DNA of 64,000 bases, taken from the NCBI GenBank assembly GCA_039196965.1, contig JBCCUK010000009.1:1-64000 (forward strand). Reading direction: 5' to 3'. The stretch's first letter is position 1. Every line of letters begins with the position of its first letter. This DNA comes from CALLCD01 sp039196965 (lineage in GTDB: Bacteria; Pseudomonadota; Alphaproteobacteria; Caulobacterales; Hyphomonadaceae). The notes under the pieces are model-generated. The model did not search any database, had not been told where the DNA came from, and worked only from the letters and a program-made list of their open reading frames with translations. Position numbers and translations under genes: made by a program. Shown here piece by piece: positions 16,413 to 25,501 of this stretch.

Positions 16413-17303
16413 ATGGCGAAGATTGCATTCATTGGCGTTGGCAATATGGGCGGCGGCATGGCGCTCAATCTCGTAAGGGCAGGTCATGATGTCCACGCCT
16501 ATGATCTGAATGCGGAGGCGAAAGCGCGCATCGTGTCCCAAGGGGGGCATGATGCGGCGAGTGTCGAAGATGCCGTAAAAGGCGCGGACGCAGCCATTTC
16601 AATGTTGCCGGCCGGAAAACATGTTCGAAGTGTTTATGGAGATTCCGGAGGCGTCTTCGATGCAGCAGAGAAAGACTGTATACTGATCGACTGTTCGACG
16701 ATTGATGTGACCAGTGCCCGGGATGTATCGGCCCTTGCGGCTGACCGGGGGCTTCAGATGGTAGATGCGCCGGTTTCCGGTGGAACAGCTGCTGCCGATG
16801 GCGGGACGCTCACTTTCATGGTCGGTGGAACGGCGGACGGCTTTGCCAAAGCCCAACCGTTTTTGCAGCATATGGGCAAAGCTATCATCCATGCAGGCGA
16901 TGCAGGGGCCGGCCAGGCCGCCAAGATTTGCAACAATATGCTGCTCGGCATTACAATGATCGGGACCTGCGAAGCTTTTGTGATGGCAGAAAAACTCGGG
17001 CTGGACCCCCAAATCTTCTTCGACATTTCATCGAAAGCCTCAGGTCAGAGCTGGTCCATGACAAGCTATTGTCCGGTTCCTGGCCCGGTTCCAACGAGCC
17101 CAGCCAATCACGATTATGAGGCCGGATTTTCCACCGCCATGATGCTGAAGGACTTGAAACTGGCGATGGGTGCGGCATCCAGTGCTGACGCGTCAACACC
17201 TATGGGAGCGTTGGCTGAAGCCCTTTACAAGGCTTATGATTTGCAAGGTAACAGTATTAAAGACTTTTCCGGTATTATTAACCTTGTTCGCGGCGATTTA
17301 TGA
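16413..17303 (+). CDS. mmsB: 3-hydroxyisobutyrate dehydrogenase
   Basis: A 296-residue beta-hydroxyacid dehydrogenase. The NAD-binding start IGVGNMGGGMALNLVRAGHD is at 6-25. The substrate-binding signature DAPVSGGTAAADGGTLTFMVGG is near 120-141, and the catalytic-lysine region GAGQAAKICNNMLLG near 168-182. It oxidises 3-hydroxyisobutyrate to methylmalonate semialdehyde, the step after the HIBCH encoded upstream. That makes the specific assignment more likely than a generic tartronate semialdehyde reductase. AAGGGTCAG precedes ATG 16413. Confidence 0.9.
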   Translation: MAKIAFIGVGNMGGGMALNLVRAGHDVHAYDLNAEAKARIVSQGGHDAASVEDAVKGADAAISMLPAGKHVRSVYGDSGGVFDAAEKDCILIDCSTIDVTSARDVSALAADRGLQMVDAPVSGGTAAADGGTLTFMVGGTADGFAKAQPFLQHMGKAIIHAGDAGAGQAAKICNNMLLGITMIGTCEAFVMAEKLGLDPQIFFDISSKASGQSWSMTSYCPVPGPVPTSPANHDYEAGFSTAMMLKDLKLAMGAASSADASTPMGALAEALYKAYDLQGNSIKDFSGIINLVRGDL

Positions 17304-17365
17304 TTAGCGAATAATTAGGAATACTTCTGTATATATTCTCAAACTACAACAAAAGTTGAGTGGTG

Positions 17366-17863
17366 ATGGAAATGTATATAGAAGCGTCGCAGGAAACTGC
17401 GGATACAGTCGCGGACTCTTTTCTGAAGTCTTTGTCTTTACTTGAACAAGCTCATCGTCGTCTTCATGACGTTGTAAAAGACGATCTCGAACGGTCCGGT
17501 GAGCGGAACCTCACGGGTGTCCAGGCACTATTGATATACGAGATCGGCAAAGAAGAAACACCGGCCTCCGCATTGCGGTCCCGCGGTGCCTTCGCAGGTA
17601 CTAGCCTGTCTTATAACGTAAAAAAGCTTCAGGAAGGTGGCTACTTGAACCAGGTGCGGTCCAAGGCTGATAAGCGCACAGTCCATCTGTCGCTTACAGA
17701 GCGCGGCTTAAAAGTGCGTGACCGCGTATCCAGCCTCTTTGACAAGCAGGCCAATGCGCTTGAGCCAACTGCCAGTGTTCGGCACGATGACCTGAATCAC
17801 TTCAATAAGACAGTGTCTCGGCTGGAGCGCTTCTGGTCAGATCAAATTCGCTATCGGCTTTGA
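17366..17863 (+). CDS. MarR-type winged-helix regulator (LdtR-like)
   Basis: A 165-residue regulator with the MarR fold. The helix-turn-helix region is around 64-86 (ETPASALRSRGAFAGTSLSY) and the wing around 94-106 (VRSKADKRTVHLSLTERG), both as in MarR proteins. Long helices at both ends form the dimer. Its length and N-terminus recall the alphaproteobacterial LdtR-like subgroup, which controls cell-envelope genes, but the target cannot be read here. GTG 17360, GTG 17363, ATG 17366 and ATG 17372 are all in frame; I took ATG 17366. It lies downstream of mmsB by 60 bp and is followed by a terminator. Confidence 0.8.
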   Translation: MEMYIEASQETADTVADSFLKSLSLLEQAHRRLHDVVKDDLERSGERNLTGVQALLIYEIGKEETPASALRSRGAFAGTSLSYNVKKLQEGGYLNQVRSKADKRTVHLSLTERGLKVRDRVSSLFDKQANALEPTASVRHDDLNHFNKTVSRLERFWSDQIRYRL

Positions 17864-17886
17864 TAGACCGGTAGATTTTATGGGTG

Positions 17887-17916
17887 AAGGGATGCCGGGG
17901 GTAAGGTATCCCTTTT
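17887..17916 (+). terminator. Rho-independent terminator after the MarR gene
   Basis: A 10-bp stem AAGGGATGCC / GGTATCCCTT (one G-U pair) with an 8-nt loop is followed by TT and CGC. It lies 24 bp after the stop. The U tract is short, so strength is moderate. Confidence 0.6.
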
Positions 17917-18049
17917 CGCTCACAGAATTGCTATTGTTGGTGAACGGACGATTGGCGCTGTCTTAAGCAACGGTCAAGCAATTCTATCTAGTCACGTACT
18001 AGTTTCGGAGAGGGCAAAATTTGAGCGGCTTCATGTGGAGCATTCGACC

Positions 18050-18391
18050 ATGCCTTTGTTTGGAAGGTCAAAATCAAAACTGAACCCGGACCGCATCCAG
18101 CGGGCCTTGCGCTCGTCTGAAGAGTCACAGCTCCCGCCTTCGCAAGTTCGAGCCAATAAACGCGGTTTACCCCGAACCGATACCTGGCAGCGCTGCTCTA
18201 TCGTTGGCGATTTGGGACAGCGCATGGACGGCGTTTTGCTGGATTACTCGCAGTCTGGTGGCCGCGTTCGATTCAGGACCCACCAGTCCTTGCCGAGGAC
18301 GTGCACGCTGAAAGTGCCCGCGCTCGGGATTAATCATAGGGTGCGGACTGTCTGGCAATCACATGGTGACGCCGGTCTGGCGTTTATCTAG
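18050..18391 (+). CDS. PilZ domain protein (probable c-di-GMP receptor)
   Basis: A 113-residue protein. The c-di-GMP motif pair is visible: RANKR (RxxxR) near residues 34-38 and DYSQSGGRV (D/NxSxxG) near 66-74, followed by a beta barrel ending GDAGLAFI. The basic N-terminus (MPLFGRSKSKLNPDRIQRAL) has no membrane segment. It is therefore a stand-alone PilZ effector, as is common in Caulobacter relatives. ATG 18050 is the likely start; a GTG at 18035 is also in frame. A degenerate GGDEF protein is encoded at 37 kb. Both point to second-messenger signalling, but no link between them is shown. Confidence 0.8.
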   Translation: MPLFGRSKSKLNPDRIQRALRSSEESQLPPSQVRANKRGLPRTDTWQRCSIVGDLGQRMDGVLLDYSQSGGRVRFRTHQSLPRTCTLKVPALGINHRVRTVWQSHGDAGLAFI

Positions 18392-18408
18392 GGGCTACCG
18401 CGCGCTAT

Positions 18409-18427
18409 AGATGAGGCGAGCTCATCT
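18409..18427. terminator. Weak symmetrical hairpin between convergent genes
   Basis: AGATGAG-GCGAG-CTCATCT forms a perfect 7-bp stem between the convergent PilZ and SDR genes. No real U tract follows on either strand, so termination by it is uncertain. Confidence 0.35.
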
Positions 18428-18469
18428 CTATTGAAGCGCCAATAACTCACTTCAAAAACTTAGATCGTA

Positions 18470-19180
18470 TCAAGCCAGATCCTTAGCGCGGACCAGAGCT
18501 TTTGTCCGCTTTTCCGTTGGCATAAGCAAGGGCAAGAGCTTTGCAGCGACAGTTTCTGGTGTCGGCAACACAGAGGGGTCTTCTCCCGGCATGGCTTCAG
18601 CGCGCATTCCGGTTTGCGTACCACCCGGATCGAAGATGTTCACTTTTATTCCCATGGCTTCGACTTCATCCGCCCAACCGATGGCCAGCGCTTCCAGACC
18701 CGCTTTAGAGGTCTGATAAGGTCCCCAGAAAGCCCGGGGCGCTCTGGCAACACTTGAACTAACGAAAACAGCCCTAGCATCGTGTCCTTTCATCATCGGG
18801 GCTTGCAATGCAGCGATCAGTCGCCAATTCGCGGTGAGATTAATTTCAATCGTCTCGGCAAAGCTCCGTGGGCCAACTGTTTGTAAAGGACCCATTGTGC
18901 CGAGAACGGCCGCATTTGCGAGAAATGCGTCGAGGCGACCGAATTGGTCACTTATTCCCTGGCCCAGCCGTAAAATGCCCTCCGCGTCCGAGAGATCTAG
19001 AGGCACCATGGTCGCTTCACCGCCTATACGGGAAATCTCTTCACCAAGCTTTTCCAGAGCGAGTTTAGATCGCGCGACAGAGATCACATGATATCCAGCC
19101 TCTGCAAGCTGAAGGGCTGCGGCCCGACCGATCCCGCGTGAGGCTCCAGTAACCAGGCAAAGACGTTTTTCAACGGTCAC
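18470..19180 (-). CDS. Short-chain dehydrogenase/reductase
   Basis: A 236-residue classical SDR. The cofactor motif TGASRGIGRAAALQLAEAGY is near 11-30, NAAVLG near 89-94, and the catalytic S..Y-x3-K set lies in VSSSVARAP...YQTSKAGLEAL. The arginine after the first strand suggests NADP preference (inference). The substrate is unknown. GTG 19180 starts 15 bp after the purF stop, so it is the last gene of the radA-cvpA-purF run. That arrangement occurs in many alphaproteobacteria. Confidence 0.85.
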   Translation of the reverse strand: MTVEKRLCLVTGASRGIGRAAALQLAEAGYHVISVARSKLALEKLGEEISRIGGEATMVPLDLSDAEGILRLGQGISDQFGRLDAFLANAAVLGTMGPLQTVGPRSFAETIEINLTANWRLIAALQAPMMKGHDARAVFVSSSVARAPRAFWGPYQTSKAGLEALAIGWADEVEAMGIKVNIFDPGGTQTGMRAEAMPGEDPSVLPTPETVAAKLLPLLMPTEKRTKALVRAKDLA

Positions 19181-19195
19181 GGCTTGAATAATCGT

Positions 19196-20650
19196 CTAGT
19201 CCAGCAGCAGCGATAATTGCTGCTCTTTGGCGCTGCGGGCTGCATTATGGTCTGCCAGTTCTGTCGGATAGTCTCCGGTGAAACAGTGATCTGCATGGTT
19301 GGGCGCGTCAGCATTACGCGGCTGACCTTCGATTGCCCGGTAAAGGCCGTCTACGGATAAAAATTTCAAACTGTCAACATTCAGTTCCGCCTGCATTTCT
19401 TCCAGTGAATACTTAGCTGCAAAAAGTTCATCCTTGGACGGCATGTCGATCCCATAAAAGTCAGGATGTTCTATGGGTGGGCTTGCTGATCTAAAATGAA
19501 TCTCCTTAGCGCCCGCGTTTCTTACCATCTTCACAATTTTCTTCGAAGTCGTCCCGCGTACGATCGAATCGTCGATGAGCACGACGCGCTTGCCTTTCAG
19601 TACAGCACGATTGGGTGCGTGCTTTTTTGATACCGATGACTGTCGACCGGTCTGTGTGGGTTGGATGAAAGTCCTGCCTATATAGTGGCTGCGAATGATT
19701 CCCTGATGAAACGGAAGGCCGGATGTTTCGGCAAAGCCTATGGCCGCAGGAACTCCACCATCGGGAACAGGGACAACAACATCGGCATCAAGCGAACTTT
19801 CCTTCGCCAGAATTTCCCCCATGCGCCTGCGGACTTCGTAGACACTCCTGCCATGGATGATGCTGTCTGGTCTGGAGAAGTAGACATACTCGAAGACGCA
19901 GGGCCGTGCCGGGCGGGGCGGGAAAGGAGTTATGCTTTCAATGCCTTCTTCGCTGATGATGACGATCTCGCCATTTTCAATTTCTCTAACGAAATCGGCT
20001 CCGATAATGTCGAGGGCACAGGTCTCAGAAGCAAGGACATAAGCTTCACCAAGACGCCCCAGAACGAGTGGCCTGAGCCCGATGGGGTCTCGCGCGCCGA
20101 TCAGTTTCTTGTTGGTGAGACCGACGAGCGCATAGCCGCCCTCAATCTGTGCCGTTGCGTGAATTAATCGCTCGGTGAATGGCCCGGGCGGACTTTTGGC
20201 GATGAGCTGAAGCACGACTTCCGTATCCATGGTTGTCTGGAAGATCGCACCGTCTGACACCAGCCGGTCACGCAGCCCTCGAGCGTTCGTGAGATTGCCA
20301 TTATGAGCAATCGCGACACCGCCTGTAGCAAGATCTGCGAATATTGGCTGTATATTTCGCGGGGCCGATTGGCCCTGCGTGGAATATCTATTGTGTCCGA
20401 TCGCGGCATGGCCCGGAAGGCGTTCCGGCAGATCCAGTCCAGTAAATGAGTCGCCGACAAGACCCATATGGCGTTCAGCGTGAAAGCCCTGGCCATTATA
20501 TGTGACAATACCGCAAGCTTCCTGACCGCGGTGCTGGAGGGCATGAAGGCCAAGCGTTGTCAGGATAGCTGCTTCGGGGTGACCAAAAATTCCGAATACG
20601 CCGCATTCCTCGCGGGGTTTGTCGTCGTCATGATCCCAGAACATAGCCAT
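19196..20650 (-). CDS. purF: Amidophosphoribosyltransferase PurF
   Basis: A 484-residue enzyme catalysing the first committed step of purine synthesis (PRPP plus glutamine to phosphoribosylamine). The N-terminal class-II glutamine amidotransferase has its nucleophile C16 in ECGVFG, exposed after a 15-residue propeptide is removed, plus HNRYSTQG and HNGNLTN. The C-terminal phosphoribosyltransferase has the PRPP loop VVLIDDSIVRGTTSKKIV. ATG 20650 and ATG 20644 are both possible; TTG 20653 is less likely. GGGG lies just upstream. It follows cvpA by 28 bp. Confidence 0.96.
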   Translation of the reverse strand: MAMFWDHDDDKPREECGVFGIFGHPEAAILTTLGLHALQHRGQEACGIVTYNGQGFHAERHMGLVGDSFTGLDLPERLPGHAAIGHNRYSTQGQSAPRNIQPIFADLATGGVAIAHNGNLTNARGLRDRLVSDGAIFQTTMDTEVVLQLIAKSPPGPFTERLIHATAQIEGGYALVGLTNKKLIGARDPIGLRPLVLGRLGEAYVLASETCALDIIGADFVREIENGEIVIISEEGIESITPFPPRPARPCVFEYVYFSRPDSIIHGRSVYEVRRRMGEILAKESSLDADVVVPVPDGGVPAAIGFAETSGLPFHQGIIRSHYIGRTFIQPTQTGRQSSVSKKHAPNRAVLKGKRVVLIDDSIVRGTTSKKIVKMVRNAGAKEIHFRSASPPIEHPDFYGIDMPSKDELFAAKYSLEEMQAELNVDSLKFLSVDGLYRAIEGQPRNADAPNHADHCFTGDYPTELADHNAARSAKEQQLSLLLD

Positions 20651-20678
20651 CAACCCCAGTCTTGATTAATTCGTCGCT

Positions 20679-21287
20679 TCACTCTTCGTCGTCGCGCACG
20701 GTATCGAGCGCCCCTGACGATCGATCAAAGAACGCGTCCGACGTATTCCCCCCGCCGAGCGCCTCATCAATATCACCTGCCACAATCGGCGCGCCTGCAT
20801 TGAGGCTTGCCGCAGCTTGTTCAAACAATGGGTAGCTGGCTGATTCTGATATAAATGGCGGGACGCGCGTATCCGGCACGGCCGTTATCATAAGCCAGGC
20901 TAGAAAAACCAATGCTGCGCCGCCCCGCGCTGCTCCGAAGATAAAACCTGCCAGCCTGTCGACGATGCTCACTCCCTCAGTGCCCTGGATCAGCGATGTG
21001 ACACGGCTGCCAGCAAAGCGGACGATCACATAGACAGCTACAAACGCCACACCCACGATAATCAGGTCTGTCCACCATTCCGCCAGACCTTCCGGTAAAA
21101 AGCCCGCGATGTGACCGCGTAGAAGGCCTCGCCCGAAAAAAGCGGCGGCAATAGCTGCGATAAGCGCTGCCATCGTGGCGAGTTCACGCATAAATCCGCG
21201 GGACAGTGCCATGAGTGCTGACATCAGAATGACAAGCACTGTGATAAAATCAAATGCGGTGAAAGAAGAGGTCACCGTTTCGATCAT
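20679..21287 (-). CDS. CvpA family membrane protein
   Basis: A 202-residue inner-membrane protein with four predicted transmembrane segments (about 14-34, 38-54, 72-92, 112-136). The GFMREL motif follows the first segment and DRLAGFIFGAARG lies before the last, both typical of CvpA (colicin V production). A Ser/Asp-rich soluble tail follows. The family also affects envelope-stress tolerance. It overlaps radA by 4 bp (ATGA) and precedes purF, the conserved cvpA-purF order. Confidence 0.88.
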   Translation of the reverse strand: MIETVTSSFTAFDFITVLVILMSALMALSRGFMRELATMAALIAAIAAAFFGRGLLRGHIAGFLPEGLAEWWTDLIIVGVAFVAVYVIVRFAGSRVTSLIQGTEGVSIVDRLAGFIFGAARGGAALVFLAWLMITAVPDTRVPPFISESASYPLFEQAAASLNAGAPIVAGDIDEALGGGNTSDAFFDRSSGALDTVRDDEE

Positions 21288-22663
21288 GTATCGATGTCCA
21301 GCTGCAAAAGATCAATGAGGTCGTTAAGACGCTTCAAGGGAGTGACCGTCAAGCCGTCTACTGCGCTGGGAGAGCCTTCCGGTACATAGGCATGCTGGAA
21401 TCCGAGCCGGCTTGCTTCCTTTAGCCGCTGTTCGGCCCGCGCCACTGGCCTTATCGCGCCGGAAAGAGCGATTTCCCCGAAGAAGACCGATTTTCGCGGC
21501 GGCGGCGTATTCGCCATGGAGGAAAGGAGGGAAGCTGCGGCGGCAAGATCGCCCGCTGGCTCGCTGATCCGATAGCCGCCAGCAACGGAAAGATAAACGT
21601 CTCTTCCAGCGAGACTAACACCGCATCGAGATTCCATCACAGCGAGCAACATAGCCAGACGTCCGCCATCCCAACCGATCACCGACCGCCTCGGCGTTCC
21701 GTATGACGATACCGCAGCTAAAGCCTGGACCTCAGCGAGCACAGGCCGCGAACCCTCCATGGCTGCAAACACAGCTGCGCCGCCGCCATCCTCATTTTCC
21801 GACGACAGGAAAAGTTCGGATGGCTCCGGTGCTGGTGCAAGTCCGTACCGGCTCATCTCAAAGATGCCGATTTCGTCGGTTGGGCCGAACCGGTTTTTGA
21901 CCGCCCGTAATATCCTGAACTGGTGGCCGCGCTCGCCTTCGAAGTAGAACACTGTGTCTACCATATGCTCGACGACGCGCGGCCCTGCGATTTGTCCTTC
22001 TTTCGTGACATGACCAACGATCACCAGCGCAGCGCCGGAAGTCTTTGCCCATCTTGTAAGTTCCTGGGCACAGGCGCGCACTTGTCCAACAGAGCCCGGA
22101 GCCGCTTCCAGACTATCGGACCAGAGTGTCTGGATAGAGTCTATGACAACAAAGTCCGGCTTGGCGCTTTTCAGGGCAGACAGGATCTTTCTCAAATCCG
22201 TTTCCGTCGCCAGTTGGACGGGGCTCTCCGCCACTTTCAGCCGGCGTGCGCGATCCTGGATCTGGGCGCTTGCCTCTTCGCCAGAGACATAAACAACGTT
22301 CAGGCCGTTTCGGGCGAGCCGCGCCGCGACCTGCAGAAGCAGCGTTGATTTGCCTATCCCCGGATCACCGCCGATCAACGTTGCCGAACTTGGAACAAGA
22401 CCGCCGCCAAAAACCCGGTCGAGCTCTTCGACCCCCATCTGAATACGTTCCGGTGGTTCGTCGGCACCGTTTAAGGCGGTGAACTCGATCCTGCGCGCTT
22501 TGGTTTTTCCAGATTTTTCGGCTTTAAGCCCGCCTGGAATGAGTGAACCGGCTTCTTCGACCAACGTGTTCCACTCTCCGCAGCTCGCGCATCGTCCTGC
22601 CCATTTCGAGTGCACCTCGCCGCAGGACTGGCATGCAAAAGTTGAGGTCGCGACTTTCACCAT
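21284..22663 (-). CDS. radA: DNA repair protein RadA
   Basis: A 459-residue RecA-like branch-migration protein. The N-terminal zinc finger is CQSCGEVHSKWAGRCASCGEW (cysteines near 10, 13, 27, 30). Walker A GGDPGIGKSTLL is near 94-105. The RadA-specific KNRFG motif lies in VKNRFGPTDEIGIFEM. A C-terminal Lon-like domain begins around 290. It speeds processing of recombination intermediates. It is the first gene of the radA-cvpA-purF-SDR run and divergent from dnaB across 250 bp. Confidence 0.96.
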   Translation of the reverse strand: MVKVATSTFACQSCGEVHSKWAGRCASCGEWNTLVEEAGSLIPGGLKAEKSGKTKARRIEFTALNGADEPPERIQMGVEELDRVFGGGLVPSSATLIGGDPGIGKSTLLLQVAARLARNGLNVVYVSGEEASAQIQDRARRLKVAESPVQLATETDLRKILSALKSAKPDFVVIDSIQTLWSDSLEAAPGSVGQVRACAQELTRWAKTSGAALVIVGHVTKEGQIAGPRVVEHMVDTVFYFEGERGHQFRILRAVKNRFGPTDEIGIFEMSRYGLAPAPEPSELFLSSENEDGGGAAVFAAMEGSRPVLAEVQALAAVSSYGTPRRSVIGWDGGRLAMLLAVMESRCGVSLAGRDVYLSVAGGYRISEPAGDLAAAASLLSSMANTPPPRKSVFFGEIALSGAIRPVARAEQRLKEASRLGFQHAYVPEGSPSAVDGLTVTPLKRLNDLIDLLQLDIDT

Positions 22664-22684
22664 GGGATTTCTCTAGCCGGATTC

Positions 22685-22724
22685 GTTTGAAGGCAGGCTT
22701 GAATTCAAACGCCTGAATCGTGTA
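22685..22724. promoter_or_regulatory. Palindromic segment in the radA-dnaB divergent region
   Basis: The palindrome TTGAATTCAA (22699-22708) is flanked by a further GTTTGAA (22685-22691), whose complement TTCAAAC reappears at 22703-22709. It lies about 20 bp upstream of radA. It could be an operator, but no family can be named. Confidence 0.25.
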
Positions 22725-22915
22725 AGAACATATAAGGAACATGCCGGGTGCCGTCAATCGATCCAAGGATTTGTCGAGGTGCCTCTTTCTGTTGTCGCGT
22801 GTCTTGCACAGGCTGGCACAGAATTGTGGATTAATGCCCAAAGCCTGGGACGGAACGCGAACCTGAAGAAATCAAGTCGCGTATTACAAAAGCGAATGAT
22901 TTATGACACGCCGCC

Positions 22916-24403
22916 ATGGCTGATGATCTAAGATATCCGCGGGAAGCCGCGATCACTCCTCCCCATAACTTGCCGGCAGAAGCGGCGGTGCTGGGCTCCA
23001 TCCTGTTTGACAATAATGCTTTCCAGCGGATCGCAGACCTGCTGCGCCCATCGGACTTCTATGCCCCGGCTCACAGAGAAGTTTTCGAGACTGCCCAGAT
23101 CATGATCCAGCAGGGGCGTGTTGCTGACGGTGTTACTTTACGCGAGCATTTCGAAAAGACTGAGCAGCTGACTGCCATTGGTGGCGCAACATATCTGGCC
23201 GAGTTGCTGGACAGCGCCGCTTTTGGTCCTGAGATTCTCGATTATGCGAGAATGATCAGGGACCTCGCCGTCCGGCGTGAACTGATTGATGTCGGGTCCA
23301 CCATGCAAGCAAAGGCGCTGACACCCGAGCCCGGAGAAGATGGTGGCAAACAGATCGAACTCGCCGAGAGAAGTCTTTTCGATCTCGCTGAGCGTGGCTC
23401 TACCGGAAAGAACTTCATCCATTTCAGCGAGGCCATGGCCGAGTCCCTGATGATGGCCGAGGCGGCCTTTCAGCGTGAAGGGAAGATTGCCGGTATAGCT
23501 ACCCAGCTCGATGATTTGGATAATAAGCTTGGCGGCCTGCACCGATCCGACCTGATCATTCTTGCTGGTCGGCCGTCCATGGGGAAAACATCACTCGCGA
23601 CCAATGTCGCGTTTAACGCTGCAAAGGCCTGGCGTGGCGAAACCCAGGATGATGGAACAAAGAAGACCATCGAGGGTGGTCGGGTGGCTTTCATCTCGCT
23701 GGAGATGTCCAGCGAACAATTGGCGACGCGTATTCTCGCCGAGCGAACGGGCATAATGTCCCACAGGATTCGTCAGGGCGATTTCGACAAGCAGGAGTTT
23801 GAGAAACTCCGCGAGGCCACCGAGGAGTTACAGAACATCCCGCTCTTCATTGATGATAAGGGCGGCCAGTCGATCAGCGAGGTCTCTGCCCGCGCCCGGC
23901 GGCTGCATAGGTCTCAGGGAATCGACCTAATTATCATCGACTATTTGCAACTTCTAACAGGATCGCTTCGGTCTCAGGGCAATCGCGTCCAGGAAATCAC
24001 CGAGATTTCGATGGGGCTCAAAACCCTCGCTAAAGAGCTGAATGTGCCTGTGATTGCCCTGTCCCAGCTCAGCCGTCAGGTTGAGCAGCGCGATGACAAA
24101 CGCCCGCAGCTCTCTGACTTGCGGGAGTCCGGATCTATTGAGCAGGATGCAGATGTGGTCGCCTTCGTGTACCGGGAGTCCTACTATCTTGAGCGGACTG
24201 AGCCTCAGAATGATCCGAACGATCTTAACTCATCGGAAAAATGGCAGCGCTGGCGTGATCGTATGGACCAGGTCTATGGAACTGCCGAAGTGATTATCGG
24301 CAAGCAGCGCCATGGCCCTATTGGAAAAGTAGTGCTGGCATTCGACGCCAATGTGACCCGCTTCGGTAACCTCGATCGTGAGCAGTCCGCTGATGACTTC
24401 TAG
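22916..24403 (+). CDS. dnaB: Replicative DNA helicase DnaB
   Basis: A 495-residue hexameric helicase. The N-terminal primase-interacting domain includes AAVLGSILFDNNAFQRI (about 23-39). The RecA-type core has Walker A GRPSMGKTSLATN near 218-230, Walker B LIIIDYLQLL and the KxLAKELNVPVIALSQLSRQVE stretch, then the C-terminal GKQRHGPIG. It unwinds DNA at the replication fork. ATG 22916 has no visible ribosome-binding site, but no alternative in-frame start precedes it. It heads a plus-strand run with alr and the mlaE-mlaF genes. Confidence 0.96.
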   Translation: MADDLRYPREAAITPPHNLPAEAAVLGSILFDNNAFQRIADLLRPSDFYAPAHREVFETAQIMIQQGRVADGVTLREHFEKTEQLTAIGGATYLAELLDSAAFGPEILDYARMIRDLAVRRELIDVGSTMQAKALTPEPGEDGGKQIELAERSLFDLAERGSTGKNFIHFSEAMAESLMMAEAAFQREGKIAGIATQLDDLDNKLGGLHRSDLIILAGRPSMGKTSLATNVAFNAAKAWRGETQDDGTKKTIEGGRVAFISLEMSSEQLATRILAERTGIMSHRIRQGDFDKQEFEKLREATEELQNIPLFIDDKGGQSISEVSARARRLHRSQGIDLIIIDYLQLLTGSLRSQGNRVQEITEISMGLKTLAKELNVPVIALSQLSRQVEQRDDKRPQLSDLRESGSIEQDADVVAFVYRESYYLERTEPQNDPNDLNSSEKWQRWRDRMDQVYGTAEVIIGKQRHGPIGKVVLAFDANVTRFGNLDREQSADDF

Positions 24404-24430
24404 GGGCGAAAGGCCTATTGGCCTGAGGTT

Positions 24431-25501
24431 ATGGAGCTTTTTCGTCCACGAGCGACAATCGATCTGAGTGCGGTTGAATGTAATTGGAAGGCGCTGCACA
24501 GCCTCGCGCCGCAAGCTGAAATTGCGGCGGTGGTGAAGGCCGATGCCTACGGCCATGGCGCTGATAGGATCGGGGCGCGATTGATGCGCGCAGGCTGCCG
24601 TAGCTTTTTCACCGCCACTCTGGACGAGGCAGTCGCGTTGCGTTTGGCGATAGGAGAGGGACCGCGGATTTTCATCCTCGATGGCGTTTTCGAGAGTGAC
24701 CTTCTGATGCTCGGGCAATACCAGTTGTCGCCGGTCCTGAATTCTCTAACGCAGATAAAGGATTGGGCGTTGTCGCCAATCTCCAACTCCCAATCTGCCG
24801 TCATACATATAGATACCGGCATAAACCGTCTCGGTATCAGGCCGTCGGAAATGGCCGAGGCGAAACATGCTCTGAATGGTAAAACCGTCTCAATGGTGAT
24901 GTCCCATCTGGCTTGTGCCGACGAACCAGGCCACCCGCTGAATGCGAAACAGAGAGAGATTTTCATTGATTGCGCGGCCCATTGGCCGGATGCTGCGAAA
25001 TCTCTCACCAACTCCGCTGGCATGGCGCTCAAAGGCTATGCCTTCAATCTCTGCCGACCCGGTATTGCGCTCTATGGCGGCGGTGTCGCGCTTGCCACTG
25101 AAACACCACTACTGCCAACGATTACCGTTGAGGCTCCGATCCTCAGTGTCTTCGACGTAGCTGCCGAAGAAACCACTGGATACGGAGCAACATACCGGTT
25201 CAGAAAGCCGAAACGTCTTTCCACTGTTGCCATCGGGTATGCCGATGGATTGCCGCGCGCGCTCTCCAATTCCGGCTTCGCCTACGTAGATGGAGTTCGG
25301 TGCGATATCGTAGGGCGGGTTTCCATGGATCTTATAACCCTTGATGTGACACAGGTTTCCTGCAAGTTGGCACCGGGCAATGCCGTTGAATTCATCGGCC
25401 ACAATGCCAATCTCGAAGCCCAGGCTGCCGCCGCCGGTACGCTTGGATATGAATTGTTGACGGGGATCGGTCCCCGCGTGGAGCGTGTCTGGCATGGCTA
25501 A
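24431..25501 (+). CDS. alr: Alanine racemase
   Basis: A 356-residue fold-type III PLP enzyme. The PLP lysine is K36 in VVKADAYGHGADRIG. The C-terminal domain carries the second catalytic base tyrosine in TTGYGATYRF and the substrate-side GRVSMDLITLDV. It makes D-alanine for peptidoglycan. It is 27 bp downstream of dnaB, a conserved neighbour pair, and its last 8 bp overlap the mlaE-like gene. Confidence 0.95.
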   Translation: MELFRPRATIDLSAVECNWKALHSLAPQAEIAAVVKADAYGHGADRIGARLMRAGCRSFFTATLDEAVALRLAIGEGPRIFILDGVFESDLLMLGQYQLSPVLNSLTQIKDWALSPISNSQSAVIHIDTGINRLGIRPSEMAEAKHALNGKTVSMVMSHLACADEPGHPLNAKQREIFIDCAAHWPDAAKSLTNSAGMALKGYAFNLCRPGIALYGGGVALATETPLLPTITVEAPILSVFDVAAEETTGYGATYRFRKPKRLSTVAIGYADGLPRALSNSGFAYVDGVRCDIVGRVSMDLITLDVTQVSCKLAPGNAVEFIGHNANLEAQAAAAGTLGYELLTGIGPRVERVWHG

